Source of the DNA: Chloracidobacterium sp.
Lineage (GTDB): Bacteria; Acidobacteriota; Blastocatellia; Pyrinomonadales; Pyrinomonadaceae
NCBI GenBank assembly: GCA_016715795.1
Contig: JADJXP010000002.1
Coordinates: 62,001-126,000 of the forward strand
Direction of reading: 5' to 3'
Length of the DNA: 64,000 bases
Shown: one piece after another, positions 44,132 to 51,900 of the stretch
Layout: every line of letters starts with the position of its first letter
Position numbering within the stretch: position 1 is the stretch's first letter
The notes under the pieces: generated by a model
Databases searched by the model: none
What the model saw: the letters and a program-made list of their open reading frames with translations, nothing else
What the model was told of the DNA's origin: nothing
Position numbers and translations under genes: made by a program

Positions 44132-45442
44132 TCAGGCCACCCTGCGCAGCAATGCGGCAGCCAGACACACGACCATTGAGAGGCACGCCCTTGGCGATGA
44201 ATCCGTAGGTGACGACTGCTGTGCGAGAGGTTCGGTGACGTTCTCGGTGTTGTGTGCGATGTTTGTCGTTGTTCCTTTTCGCCGGACAAGATAGACGATC
44301 CCCGAAAAATCATCGGTAAGCAGGAACGAATTCGCATCGAGCCGCAGGACATCGCACGGTCGGCCGTGGACGGTACTCCCGGTCAGAAAGCCAGTGATGA
44401 CGGGCTGCAGGAGTTCGTCCTTTCGCATCGCGACGACCTGATAGCCGTGGCCGATGGACTTGTTTGTCGAGCCGTGAAGTGCTACAAGGAACACACCGAA
44501 TTTGCCGAACAGCGCGTCCGCCTCGTCAAAAAAATCAAAGCCTAACGCCGACGAGCGAGCGGGGAAATAGGCGTACGGCGCGGGCACATCCTTACATTGG
44601 CCGGGCCGTTTGAACTTGGGGTCGGCAAATATCTTGCCGTTCGACGAATGGCAATACGGCCAACCGTAATCGGCTCCGTCCTTTAGCGCGTAAAAGGTCT
44701 CGTCCGGTTTCTGCAGGCCGAGATGATCTGAGCCCTGATTGGTGGCAAATACGTTGTTGCCGATAGCGCGCAGGCCGACGGCATTGCGGAGTCCGCGAGC
44801 CAGCTCGCGCTGGTCCGAACCGTCAGGATTCATCTCGACAATGCTCGCGCGAACCTTTTCTTTTTCGACGCAGGCGTTGCAGGATGAGCCGACCGAGACA
44901 TAGAGCTTACCGCCGTGCGAGAATGAGATCGTGCGCGTCAGATGCCAACCGCCGTATTTGTAGCTCAGGCCGTAATCGGGAAAGGTCGCAAGAACCTGTG
45001 GCTGATTATCTGTCGGCTTGGTCTCGCCGCGCGTGAACTTTCGCCGCGTCAACTGATGCGTCTCGGCGAGATAGAACCAGTCCTGCCCGTTTGCATCGCG
45101 GTAAAACTGACAGCTGTTTGGATTACGCAAATTGGTCATATATGGGATCGCCCGTGCAAACGTGCCCTTTGCGCCGTCCCAGCCGTCGAGTATATAGACG
45201 GTTCCGCGCTTGTTGTCCGTCAGGTTGTACATATCCGTAACAAAGATGCGGCCGTCGGGTGCCTTTGCAAAGAAGCGGACACGCTTTAGCCCTTCCAAGG
45301 CCGGTATGATCTCAAAGCCCTCGGCGACATTGAGCTTAAATGTCTTGCCGCTCTTGAGCGTGACCTTGTTCGGGACAAGCCGCTGCTGAGCGGCCACGGC
45401 AACCGACATCGCGAGCATCAGCAGAAGAATGAGCTTTTTCAT
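44132..45442 (-). CDS. Exported sorbosone-dehydrogenase-like beta-propeller protein
   Basis: This 436-residue periplasmic or surface protein is related to PQQ-dependent glucose/sorbosone dehydrogenases. It has a signal peptide (ending SVAVAAQ), then RVRFFAKAPDGRIFVTDMY, YKYGGWHLTRTISFSHGGKL, YVSVGSSCNACVEK and ADYGWPYCHSSNG, typical of the six-bladed propeller family. The family fold normally ends near GIVYLVRRK. About 47 residues extra follow: a Ser/Thr/Gln-rich stretch, then ACLSMVVCLAAALL and RRVA, which resembles a C-terminal sorting signal. Confidence 0.82.
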   Translation of the reverse strand: MKKLILLLMLAMSVAVAAQQRLVPNKVTLKSGKTFKLNVAEGFEIIPALEGLKRVRFFAKAPDGRIFVTDMYNLTDNKRGTVYILDGWDGAKGTFARAIPYMTNLRNPNSCQFYRDANGQDWFYLAETHQLTRRKFTRGETKPTDNQPQVLATFPDYGLSYKYGGWHLTRTISFSHGGKLYVSVGSSCNACVEKEKVRASIVEMNPDGSDQRELARGLRNAVGLRAIGNNVFATNQGSDHLGLQKPDETFYALKDGADYGWPYCHSSNGKIFADPKFKRPGQCKDVPAPYAYFPARSSALGFDFFDEADALFGKFGVFLVALHGSTNKSIGHGYQVVAMRKDELLQPVITGFLTGSTVHGRPCDVLRLDANSFLLTDDFSGIVYLVRRKGTTTNIAHNTENVTEPLAQQSSPTDSSPRACLSMVVCLAAALLRRVA

Positions 45443-45464
45443 GTTATTACCCTCGGAATAAGGT

Positions 45465-45529
45465 ATAAGTGGAAGGTGAAAAGTGAGAAGTCAGAACTTA
45501 TGACTTCGCACTTTTCACCTATCACTTAT
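45465..45529. repeat. 7-bp-periodic perfect-type hairpin between two genes
   Basis: 45465-45493 and 45501-45529 are 29-bp inverted repeats with three mismatches and a 7-nt loop. Each arm is a run of AAGTGGA/AGGTGAA/AAGTGAG-type heptamers. It lies between the dehydrogenase start and the PPK2 gene, so both divergent transcripts would carry it near their 5' ends. Confidence 0.8.
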
Positions 45530-45544
45530 TTCGGATTATTTCTT

Positions 45545-46411
45545 ATGAACATCGATAGCTTTCGCGCCAAAGAGGGCGCAAAACTCGACCTTCGTGAACA
45601 TGCAACCGATTTCACCGGCGATTATACAGACAAAGATGCGGCGGTGAAAGACCTTGCGAAGAACGTCAAGCGGCTTCGCGAGCTGCAGGACGTGCTTTAC
45701 GCGCAGGATGTGTATTCGCTGCTGATCGTCTTTCAGGCGATGGACGCAGCGGGCAAGGATGGGGCGATCGAGCACGTTATGTCTGGCGTCAATCCGCAGG
45801 GCTGCCATGTGGTCTCATTCAAACAGCCATCGGCCGAGGAACTGGATCACGATTTTCTCTGGCGTTGTCAGAAGGCCCTGCCCGGCAAGGGAATGATCGG
45901 CATCTTTAATCGGTCGCATTACGAAGAGGTGCTAGTTGTCCGCGTGCATCCCGAATACCTGGGTGCACAGCGCTTGCCGCCGGAGGTGCAGGATGCGCCC
46001 GACTTCTGGACCAGGCGGTTCGTCCATATTCGTGACTGGGAACAACATCTCGCCGAGAACGGCGTGCACGTTCTCAAGTTCTTTCTGAACGTCTCGAAAG
46101 CCGAGCAGAAGCAGCGTTTCCTCGACAGGATCGCTGAGCCGGACAAGAACTGGAAATTCTCAATGGGCGATGTCAAAGAGAGGGCACATTGGGACAAATA
46201 TATGCACGCCTACACCGAAGCGATCCAGGCAACCTCGACGGAGCATGCCCCATGGTACGTCGTTCCGGCGGACAAGAAGTGGTTCACACGTCTCGCGGTG
46301 TCTGAGGTGATAGTGCAAAAACTCGAATCCTTAGACCTGCATTATCCGGTCGTCTCCGACAGCCACAAGGTCGAGCTTGCCGAGGCGAAGGTGTTGCTGG
46401 AAGGCGAGTAG
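45545..46411 (+). CDS. Polyphosphate kinase 2 family protein
   Basis: This 288-residue PPK2-fold enzyme transfers phosphate between polyphosphate and nucleotides. The Walker A region QAMDAAGKDGAIEHVMSGVN and Walker B/lid residues FNRSHYEEVLVVRVHPEYL are visible, and the C-terminal PWYVVPADKKWFTRLAVSE is typical. ATG 45545 is chosen because the upstream part of the frame is translated repeat. Class I (AMP to ATP direction) versus class III cannot be decided from sequence. Confidence 0.88.
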   Translation: MNIDSFRAKEGAKLDLREHATDFTGDYTDKDAAVKDLAKNVKRLRELQDVLYAQDVYSLLIVFQAMDAAGKDGAIEHVMSGVNPQGCHVVSFKQPSAEELDHDFLWRCQKALPGKGMIGIFNRSHYEEVLVVRVHPEYLGAQRLPPEVQDAPDFWTRRFVHIRDWEQHLAENGVHVLKFFLNVSKAEQKQRFLDRIAEPDKNWKFSMGDVKERAHWDKYMHAYTEAIQATSTEHAPWYVVPADKKWFTRLAVSEVIVQKLESLDLHYPVVSDSHKVELAEAKVLLEGE

Positions 46412-46451
46412 CGGGAACCTTGGCCGGAAAGCCGCGTATTTCCTAGTAGCT

Positions 46452-47045
46452 ATGTTCTGCCCCGGTTGTGGAGTTGAAGATCTTTCGGCGAACCAGTTTT
46501 GCCGCTCGTGCGGAGCCGATCTGCGCGGTGTGAGAGCGGCGGTCACTGACACCATTACGGTGTCAGCGGCGACGGCCCGCAATGAGATCGGGGCTGCTGT
46601 TGCCGCTCGCATTCGCGAGATCCGTTCGGCTGCCGAGTTGTCGACAGTCACCGAAGAGGTGCTGCCCCAGATAGAGAAATTTCTCGAATCGCCGGCCGAA
46701 AGGCGTCTCAGGCGCATGCGGATCGGCACGATCCTGGCGTCGATCGGCCTCGGCGCCGCGATCGCAATGTCATTTGTGAGTATCGTGAAAGGCCAGGAGG
46801 ACCTGCTCTTTCTTGCGGGGCTGGGTCTCGTAGCGTTCTTTATAGGCCTGGGGTTCATTCTGAACGGGATATTTCTCACCGTTCCGCGACACGGTGCCGC
46901 CGAGGCGCAGACCGATACTGAGATCCTCAAGGGCCTTGATATCGGAGCGAACGACTTGCAAATACCGGCCCCGCCGGCCCGCGACCTGTTTTCGTCCGTG
47001 ACCGAGCATACGACCAAACATCTAAAAGGAAGAGATAAGACCTAA
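46452..47045 (+). CDS. Zinc-ribbon membrane protein of unknown function
   Basis: This 197-residue protein has an N-terminal zinc ribbon (MFCPGCGVEDLSANQFCRSCG, two CxxC pairs) and a helical linker. Two transmembrane segments follow at about 100-120 and 125-150 (GTILASIGLGAAIAMSFVSIV, LFLAGLGLVAFFIGLGFILNG). A common acidobacterial/cyanobacterial type with no known role. The start at 46452 is chosen because it begins the ribbon directly. The stop interlocks with the next gene (CTAA at 47042-47045). Confidence 0.75.
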   Translation: MFCPGCGVEDLSANQFCRSCGADLRGVRAAVTDTITVSAATARNEIGAAVAARIREIRSAAELSTVTEEVLPQIEKFLESPAERRLRRMRIGTILASIGLGAAIAMSFVSIVKGQEDLLFLAGLGLVAFFIGLGFILNGIFLTVPRHGAAEAQTDTEILKGLDIGANDLQIPAPPARDLFSSVTEHTTKHLKGRDKT

Positions 47046-48202
47046 TCCTCCGGTCTTCTCGGCTCCAGGACCAATCGCATGATGCGGTCATCGTCCTTGG
47101 CGGCCGTCCCGCGACCGTCCCGATTGGATGTTGCGAAATAGATAAAGCCGTCGGGCCCTTCAGCGATCTCACGAATTCGGCCAAAGGAACCCGACAGCAG
47201 GTCCTCCTGACGCACGACCTTGCGGCCGTCCAGGATGACGCGAATGATGCGTGCGCCGCGGAGGCAGCCGAAAAAGAAATTGCCCTTGAATATCGGGAAC
47301 TGCATCCCGTTGTAGAACGTGCCGCTTGCCGGTGCACACGCTGGTGAGTATTCGAGCAGCGGCGAAACCATTCCCTCGCGTTTTTCCGTGTGGTGGATCT
47401 CGGGCCAGCCGAGATTGGAGGCGCGTTCGACGATGTTGACCTCGTCGCCGCCTGAGCCCTTGCCTTCGAATGTGCTCGGCCCGTGCTCGGTCTGGAACAT
47501 CAGCCCGCTGCCCGGCTGCCAGGCTAGTCCTTGAGCATTTCGGTGGCCGTAGCTCCATATCTCGGGCCGTGCACCCTCACGTTTGATGAATGGATTGTCC
47601 TGCGGAACGGTCCCGTCGTCATTCAGCCTGAGCGTCTTGCCCACAAGCGTATCCAACTTTTGCGCAGCGTTCCAATCGGTCGCATCACCTGTTGTGACAT
47701 ACAGTTTCTTATCCGGTCCGAAACGAGCCCGCATTCCCGCATGGTTCGGCGCTCCGGGAATATCCTCGATGATGACCTTCGGCTCGGTGAATTTGCCGTC
47801 CTTCAGTACATAACGCATCACCTTAACGCGTTTGCCGTCCTTGTTATACGAATAGGCGAGATAGACAAAGTTGTTGTGGCTAAAATTCGAATGCAGCGAG
47901 ATGTCCATTAGCCCGCTTTCGCTCGAAGGCTCGACGTCCGGTACAACGAAAACAGGTTCGGCCCGCAATTTACCCTTCTCAACTATCCTCACGCGTCCGG
48001 GCCGCTCCGTGACCAGCATTTCACCCGTCGGCAGCCAGGCAAAGCCCCAGGGCACTTCGAGCCCGGTCGCGACGGCCTCGACGCGAAATTGGACGCCATC
48101 AACGGTAGTGACCAGCTTGTTCTCCGGAGCTCCGTCAGGTGAACACGCCGTGAACCAAGCTGTCAGCAGAAGAAATAAGAACTCCATCCCCTTTCGCTCC
48201 AT
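47042..48202 (-). CDS. PQQ-dependent aldose sugar dehydrogenase-like lipoprotein
   Basis: This 386-residue exported protein has a lipobox-like TACS at about 17-20 and a YliI/Asd-type six-bladed beta-propeller: GLEVPWGFAWLPTGEMLVTER, GLMDISLHSNF, GAPNHAGMRARFGPDKKLYV, GHRNAQGLAWQP and the PQQ-site WPEIHHTEKREGMVSP. It oxidises aldoses with PQQ as cofactor in characterised members. Substrate unknown here. It lies near, but is not closely similar to, the sorbosone-type dehydrogenase at 44132. Confidence 0.88.
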   Translation of the reverse strand: MERKGMEFLFLLLTAWFTACSPDGAPENKLVTTVDGVQFRVEAVATGLEVPWGFAWLPTGEMLVTERPGRVRIVEKGKLRAEPVFVVPDVEPSSESGLMDISLHSNFSHNNFVYLAYSYNKDGKRVKVMRYVLKDGKFTEPKVIIEDIPGAPNHAGMRARFGPDKKLYVTTGDATDWNAAQKLDTLVGKTLRLNDDGTVPQDNPFIKREGARPEIWSYGHRNAQGLAWQPGSGLMFQTEHGPSTFEGKGSGGDEVNIVERASNLGWPEIHHTEKREGMVSPLLEYSPACAPASGTFYNGMQFPIFKGNFFFGCLRGARIIRVILDGRKVVRQEDLLSGSFGRIREIAEGPDGFIYFATSNRDGRGTAAKDDDRIMRLVLEPRRPED

Positions 48203-48298
48203 CTCAGATTCTTATACCACAGTTACAAGATGCAGCCCGTCGACGATTCTTTGCAGTCGATCAGGGCTCAGCGTAATATCAGAGGTGCAGATAGGAGT

Positions 48299-48386
48299 TT
48301 TCAGGGGAGCTTGCCATAGCTGAGAGTTGTTCCATACGCGGGACATTACCCTAGAAACCTGATGCGGATAATACCGACGAAGGGAG
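48299..48386 (+). promoter_or_regulatory. TPP riboswitch (THI element) upstream of thiC
   Basis: The conserved strings of a thiamine-pyrophosphate riboswitch are in order: CAGGGGAGC, GCTGAGAG (48319-48326), ACCCTAGAAACCTGATGCGG, then GATAATACCG and CGAAGGGAG. The 3' strand overlaps the purine-rich ribosome-binding site of thiC, so thiamine pyrophosphate would block translation or transcription of thiC. The linker between the GAGA and ACCC parts carries an extra 6-bp stem (TGTTCC with GGGACA). Confidence 0.93.
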
Positions 48387-48393
48387 AAAAACC

Positions 48394-50376
48394 ATGAAAC
48401 AGCAGTCAGCAGTCAGCAGTCAGCAAAAAGCAGAAAAGAACAGCGATGAGGTGAGACTGCCTGCATCGCAAAAGGTTTATGTCGAGGCCGGCGGTTCTCA
48501 CGAAATGCGTGTGCCTTTTCGCGAAATAGCCTTGTCGCCGTCAAAGGAGATGGACGGCACGCTCATCGAGAATCAGTCGGTGCGCGTTTACGACACGAGC
48601 GGGCCGTGGACGGATGCCGACGCCGGTCACGCAGTGCGAAACGGTCTGCCGGCATTGAGGCGAGAGTGGATATTTGCGCGTGCCGATGTCGAGGAATATA
48701 AGGGTCGAACTGTCGTTCCGCAGGACAATGGCTATTTGAGTGCAGGTGCAGAAGAGACCGCACGAGTCAGTAGCCCGCACGTAAATAAGGGTTCAACGAA
48801 CGGTAAAGGCCGCTTGGAGGAATTCCCGGGCCTGAAACGTTCGCCCCTTCGAGCGAGGTCTGGCTCGTGTGTAACGCAGATGCACTATGCGCGTAATGGC
48901 ATCGTTACGCCCGAGATGGAATTCGTCGCGATCCGCGAGAATCTGGGACGTAAGATCGCGTTCGAAACGCTCCAGAACGGTGATGGCGATGACCGTTCGT
49001 CGCTGATGCACCAGCACGGCGGCCAGTCATTCGGCGCGTCCATCCCCAAATTTGTCACGCCCGAATTTGTGCGTGATGAGGTGGCTAGAGGTCGGGCGAT
49101 AATTCCGGCGAACATCAATCATCCCGAATCTGAGCCGATGATTATCGGGCGAAATTTTCTGGTGAAAATCAATGCCAACATCGGAAATTCGGCGATAGCC
49201 TCAAGCATCGAGGAAGAAGTTGAAAAGATGCGTTGGGCGACTTTGTGGGGAGCGGATACGGTGATGGATTTGTCAACGGGCAAAAATATCCACGCCACGC
49301 GGGAATGGATTTTGCGGAATTCGCCGATGCCGATCGGAACGGTGCCGATCTATCAGGCACTAGAAAAAGTGAACGGCAAGGCGGAGGATCTGACGTGGGA
49401 AATTTACCGCGACACTTTGATCGAACAAGCCGAACAAGGCGTTGATTATTTCACGATCCACGCCGGAGTTCGCCTGCCCTACATTCCTTTGACGGCGCGC
49501 CGTACGACGGGCATCGTCTCACGCGGCGGCTCGATCATGGCGAAATGGTGTCTCGCCCATCACGAAGAAAGTTTTCTCTACACCCGATTTCGGGAAATTT
49601 GCGAGATTATGCGGACTTACGACGTTTCGTTCTCGCTTGGCGACGGCTTGCGTCCAGGCTCGATTGCCGATGCCAATGATGAAGCCCAATTTGCCGAACT
49701 CGAAACGCTCGGCGAACTGACGAAAATCGCTTGGGAAATGGATTGCCAAACGATGATCGAAGGTCCCGGTCACGTCCCGATGCACCTCATCAAAGAGAAT
49801 ATGGACAAGCAGTTGGAGGTCTGCGGCGAAGCACCTTTCTACACGCTCGGGCCGCTGACCACCGACATCGCACCCGGCTACGACCACATCACAAGCGGCA
49901 TCGGAGCGGCGATGATCGGCTGGTTCGGCTGTGCGATGCTCTGCTATGTTACGCCAAAGGAACACCTCGGATTGCCGAACAAACAAGATGTCAAAGAAGG
50001 CGTTATCACCTACAAACTCGCCGCCCACGCGGCCGACCTCGCCAAAGGTCATCCGGCGGCTCAATACCGCGACAACGCCCTCTCCAAAGCCCGCTTCGAA
50101 TTCCGCTGGGAAGACCAGTTCAACCTCGGTCTTGACCCCGAAAAAGCCAAAGAATTCCACGACGAAACCCTCCCCGCCGAAGGTGCCAAACTCGCCCACT
50201 TCTGCTCAATGTGCGGCCCACATTTTTGCTCGATGAAGATCACGCAGGAAGTACGCGAGTTCGCCGCTGAACAAGGCGTTACCGAGGAAAAGGCCCTTGC
50301 CGTCGGTATGAGTGAGAAAGCAAAGGAGTTCGTCGCCACAGGCAGCGAGATATATCACGGGAATTTGCCCGAATGA
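48394..50376 (+). CDS. thiC: Phosphomethylpyrimidine synthase ThiC
   Basis: ThiC converts aminoimidazole ribotide to HMP phosphate in thiamine synthesis, using a 4Fe-4S cluster and S-adenosylmethionine. The C-terminal cluster motif CSMCGPHFCSM is visible, as are NINHPESEPMIIGRNF, LRPGSIADANDEAQFAELE and MIEGPGHVPMH. Length 660 is at the long end. The first 15 residues (MKQQSAVSSQQKAEK) come from AGCAGTC heptamer repeats. The TPP riboswitch lies immediately upstream. Confidence 0.95.
   Translation: MKQQSAVSSQQKAEKNSDEVRLPASQKVYVEAGGSHEMRVPFREIALSPSKEMDGTLIENQSVRVYDTSGPWTDADAGHAVRNGLPALRREWIFARADVEEYKGRTVVPQDNGYLSAGAEETARVSSPHVNKGSTNGKGRLEEFPGLKRSPLRARSGSCVTQMHYARNGIVTPEMEFVAIRENLGRKIAFETLQNGDGDDRSSLMHQHGGQSFGASIPKFVTPEFVRDEVARGRAIIPANINHPESEPMIIGRNFLVKINANIGNSAIASSIEEEVEKMRWATLWGADTVMDLSTGKNIHATREWILRNSPMPIGTVPIYQALEKVNGKAEDLTWEIYRDTLIEQAEQGVDYFTIHAGVRLPYIPLTARRTTGIVSRGGSIMAKWCLAHHEESFLYTRFREICEIMRTYDVSFSLGDGLRPGSIADANDEAQFAELETLGELTKIAWEMDCQTMIEGPGHVPMHLIKENMDKQLEVCGEAPFYTLGPLTTDIAPGYDHITSGIGAAMIGWFGCAMLCYVTPKEHLGLPNKQDVKEGVITYKLAAHAADLAKGHPAAQYRDNALSKARFEFRWEDQFNLGLDPEKAKEFHDETLPAEGAKLAHFCSMCGPHFCSMKITQEVREFAAEQGVTEEKALAVGMSEKAKEFVATGSEIYHGNLPE
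48401..48421. repeat. AGCAGTC heptamer repeat at the thiC 5' end
   Basis: Three exact copies of AGCAGTC fill 48401-48421, encoding the extra N-terminal Gln/Ser/Ala residues of ThiC. The heptamer is the same type as AGCATTC/AGCAATC/AGCGGTC at 37143-37163. Confidence 0.75.
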
Positions 50377-50465
50377 GAGCAAGGATTGAAAGGATATCTC
50401 GGCTTCGTCGTTGAGTCGTAATGTAGATACGGAAGAGTGCTTGGCGGTACTTATTACAATCCAGA

Positions 50466-51290
50466 TCAGCGATTGATGAAAGCGTTGTACGAGCTGATCG
50501 CGACTGGGCTTTCGAACAGTGCTGTGTGCCCGGCATTGGCGATCTCAACGAATTGACGATCCTGACAGGTGGTGCAATCTGTCATTTGCTGCTTGAAGGT
50601 TGGCCACGACGCCATCTGAACGGGCGAATCCTGCATTCCCTGAACGAAAAGAATGTCGGATCGATGACCGTTCGTAAAGTTCAGCAGAGATCGTTCCATA
50701 TAAGCCCCAGGATTCTGCGTCGTCGTTCCATAGGCCTGTCTTAAGATAGTGCAAACTGCGCCTTGCGGTATCTGGCCGCTTTCCTCCAGTCCGCAGCGAA
50801 ATACAAGATTCAACGGTCCCGGGCCATTCGCGATCACCCCGTTGGTTGCATGCATCGTATTCAATCTGGTTACCATGTATCCGCCTTGCGAATGGCCGAT
50901 CAGGAATATCTTTCGTATCTTTCTTTTCAGGACCTTCCGCGTTCTTTCTTTGATCCAAAGCAATGCGGCCTCAGCCTCGTGGATGCCGTCTCCAAACAGC
51001 CGGCCTTCTTGGGGATAGGCGACGCTGACGATCATCATATCGGTTCGGCTTGTGATCGATTTGACCCGGTTGAGGATGTTGATGGCCGCGGGTAAGATCT
51101 GATCATCGCTAGCTACCGTGCCGTGATAGGCAACCAGAACGTCCACAAAGTGGTTTGCCGGTTTATCGATCACGATGTCCACAGCTAGGTTGTCGTATGT
51201 GATCCTTCTGATCTCTTGCGCATTTCCAGAAGCACTGAGGAGCAGAATGCTGAAAAGAGATGAAATCAGAACAGAAAATTTTACATTCAT
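50466..51290 (-). CDS. Exported alpha/beta hydrolase
   Basis: This 274-residue secreted protein has a signal peptide (hydrophobic 6-22, ending SGNAQ). The nucleophile motif GHSQGGYMV is at about 145-153, an upstream LVAYHGTVA oxyanion strand is visible, and the catalytic acid and His lie in FVQGMQDSP and NAGHTALF. It fits a small secreted esterase/depolymerase-like family. The two cysteines in DCTTCQD may form a disulfide. It is isolated; it converges with thiC after an 89-bp gap. Confidence 0.78.
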   Translation of the reverse strand: MNVKFSVLISSLFSILLLSASGNAQEIRRITYDNLAVDIVIDKPANHFVDVLVAYHGTVASDDQILPAAINILNRVKSITSRTDMMIVSVAYPQEGRLFGDGIHEAEAALLWIKERTRKVLKRKIRKIFLIGHSQGGYMVTRLNTMHATNGVIANGPGPLNLVFRCGLEESGQIPQGAVCTILRQAYGTTTQNPGAYMERSLLNFTNGHRSDILFVQGMQDSPVQMASWPTFKQQMTDCTTCQDRQFVEIANAGHTALFESPVAISSYNAFINR

Positions 51291-51373
51291 AATTCGCCTT
51301 TCTGGGTTATTACTATATGTTGACGCGTATGGATCGAGAAACGCCGAAAAATCTTTCGCAACGCTGAACTGAC

Positions 51374-51847
51374 GTGTTATCGCTTTTGCTCAGAAATCTA
51401 TTTTTTACGATCCTGCAACCTGGTGTTGTTGTTGGGCTGGTCCCGTACTTGATACTCAGATATACGGATAGTGAGATCGTGCCGGGAGCTTGGAATGTGA
51501 GGCATCTAGGTGCGACGGCTCTCGCGATGCTTGGCGTCGTTATAGCCGGGTCCTGCATTCTACGTTTTGCGACTGATGGTCGAGGAACGCTCTCACCGCT
51601 CGACCCGACAAAGAAACTCGTCATTCGCGGATTCTATCGGTATTCGCGAAATCCGATGTATGTGGGCGTGATGCTGATCATGATCGGCGAGATCGTATTC
51701 TTTTGGAGTCTTGCGCTGGCGATATATGCTGCGATAGTTTTCGTCGCGTTCAATCTATTCATAGTCCTTCACGAAGAGCCTCGCTGCCGGCGTGAATTTG
51801 GCGGCGAGTATGAAGATTATTGCCGGCAAGTGCGCCGATGGCTTTGA
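51374..51847 (+). CDS. Isoprenylcysteine-carboxyl-methyltransferase-like membrane protein
   Basis: This 157-residue ICMT/PEMT-like membrane methyltransferase-fold protein has four transmembrane segments. The family signature GFYRYSRNPMYVGVMLIMIG lies in the middle and HEEPRCRREFGGEYEDYCRQVRRWL at the end. These bacterial versions methylate small lipophilic molecules or are uncharacterised. Start is GTG 51374. It stands just before the polysaccharide cluster but is not obviously part of it. Confidence 0.82.
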   Translation: MLSLLLRNLFFTILQPGVVVGLVPYLILRYTDSEIVPGAWNVRHLGATALAMLGVVIAGSCILRFATDGRGTLSPLDPTKKLVIRGFYRYSRNPMYVGVMLIMIGEIVFFWSLALAIYAAIVFVAFNLFIVLHEEPRCRREFGGEYEDYCRQVRRWL

Positions 51848-51900
51848 ACAGGTGGCGGTCTCGCGTTGACCGAATCTGACTGAGTCAATACACTTTCTCC

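Noticed and set aside
48401..48421. CRISPR-like array
   Set aside because: The unit is only 7 bp with no spacers, and it is translated in frame. None of the periodic islands has CRISPR repeat and spacer lengths.
49120..50376. Foreign origin of the second half of thiC, because codon use looks less GC-rich in places
   Set aside because: The protein is conserved throughout and the bias is mild by eye. Composition could not be measured here.
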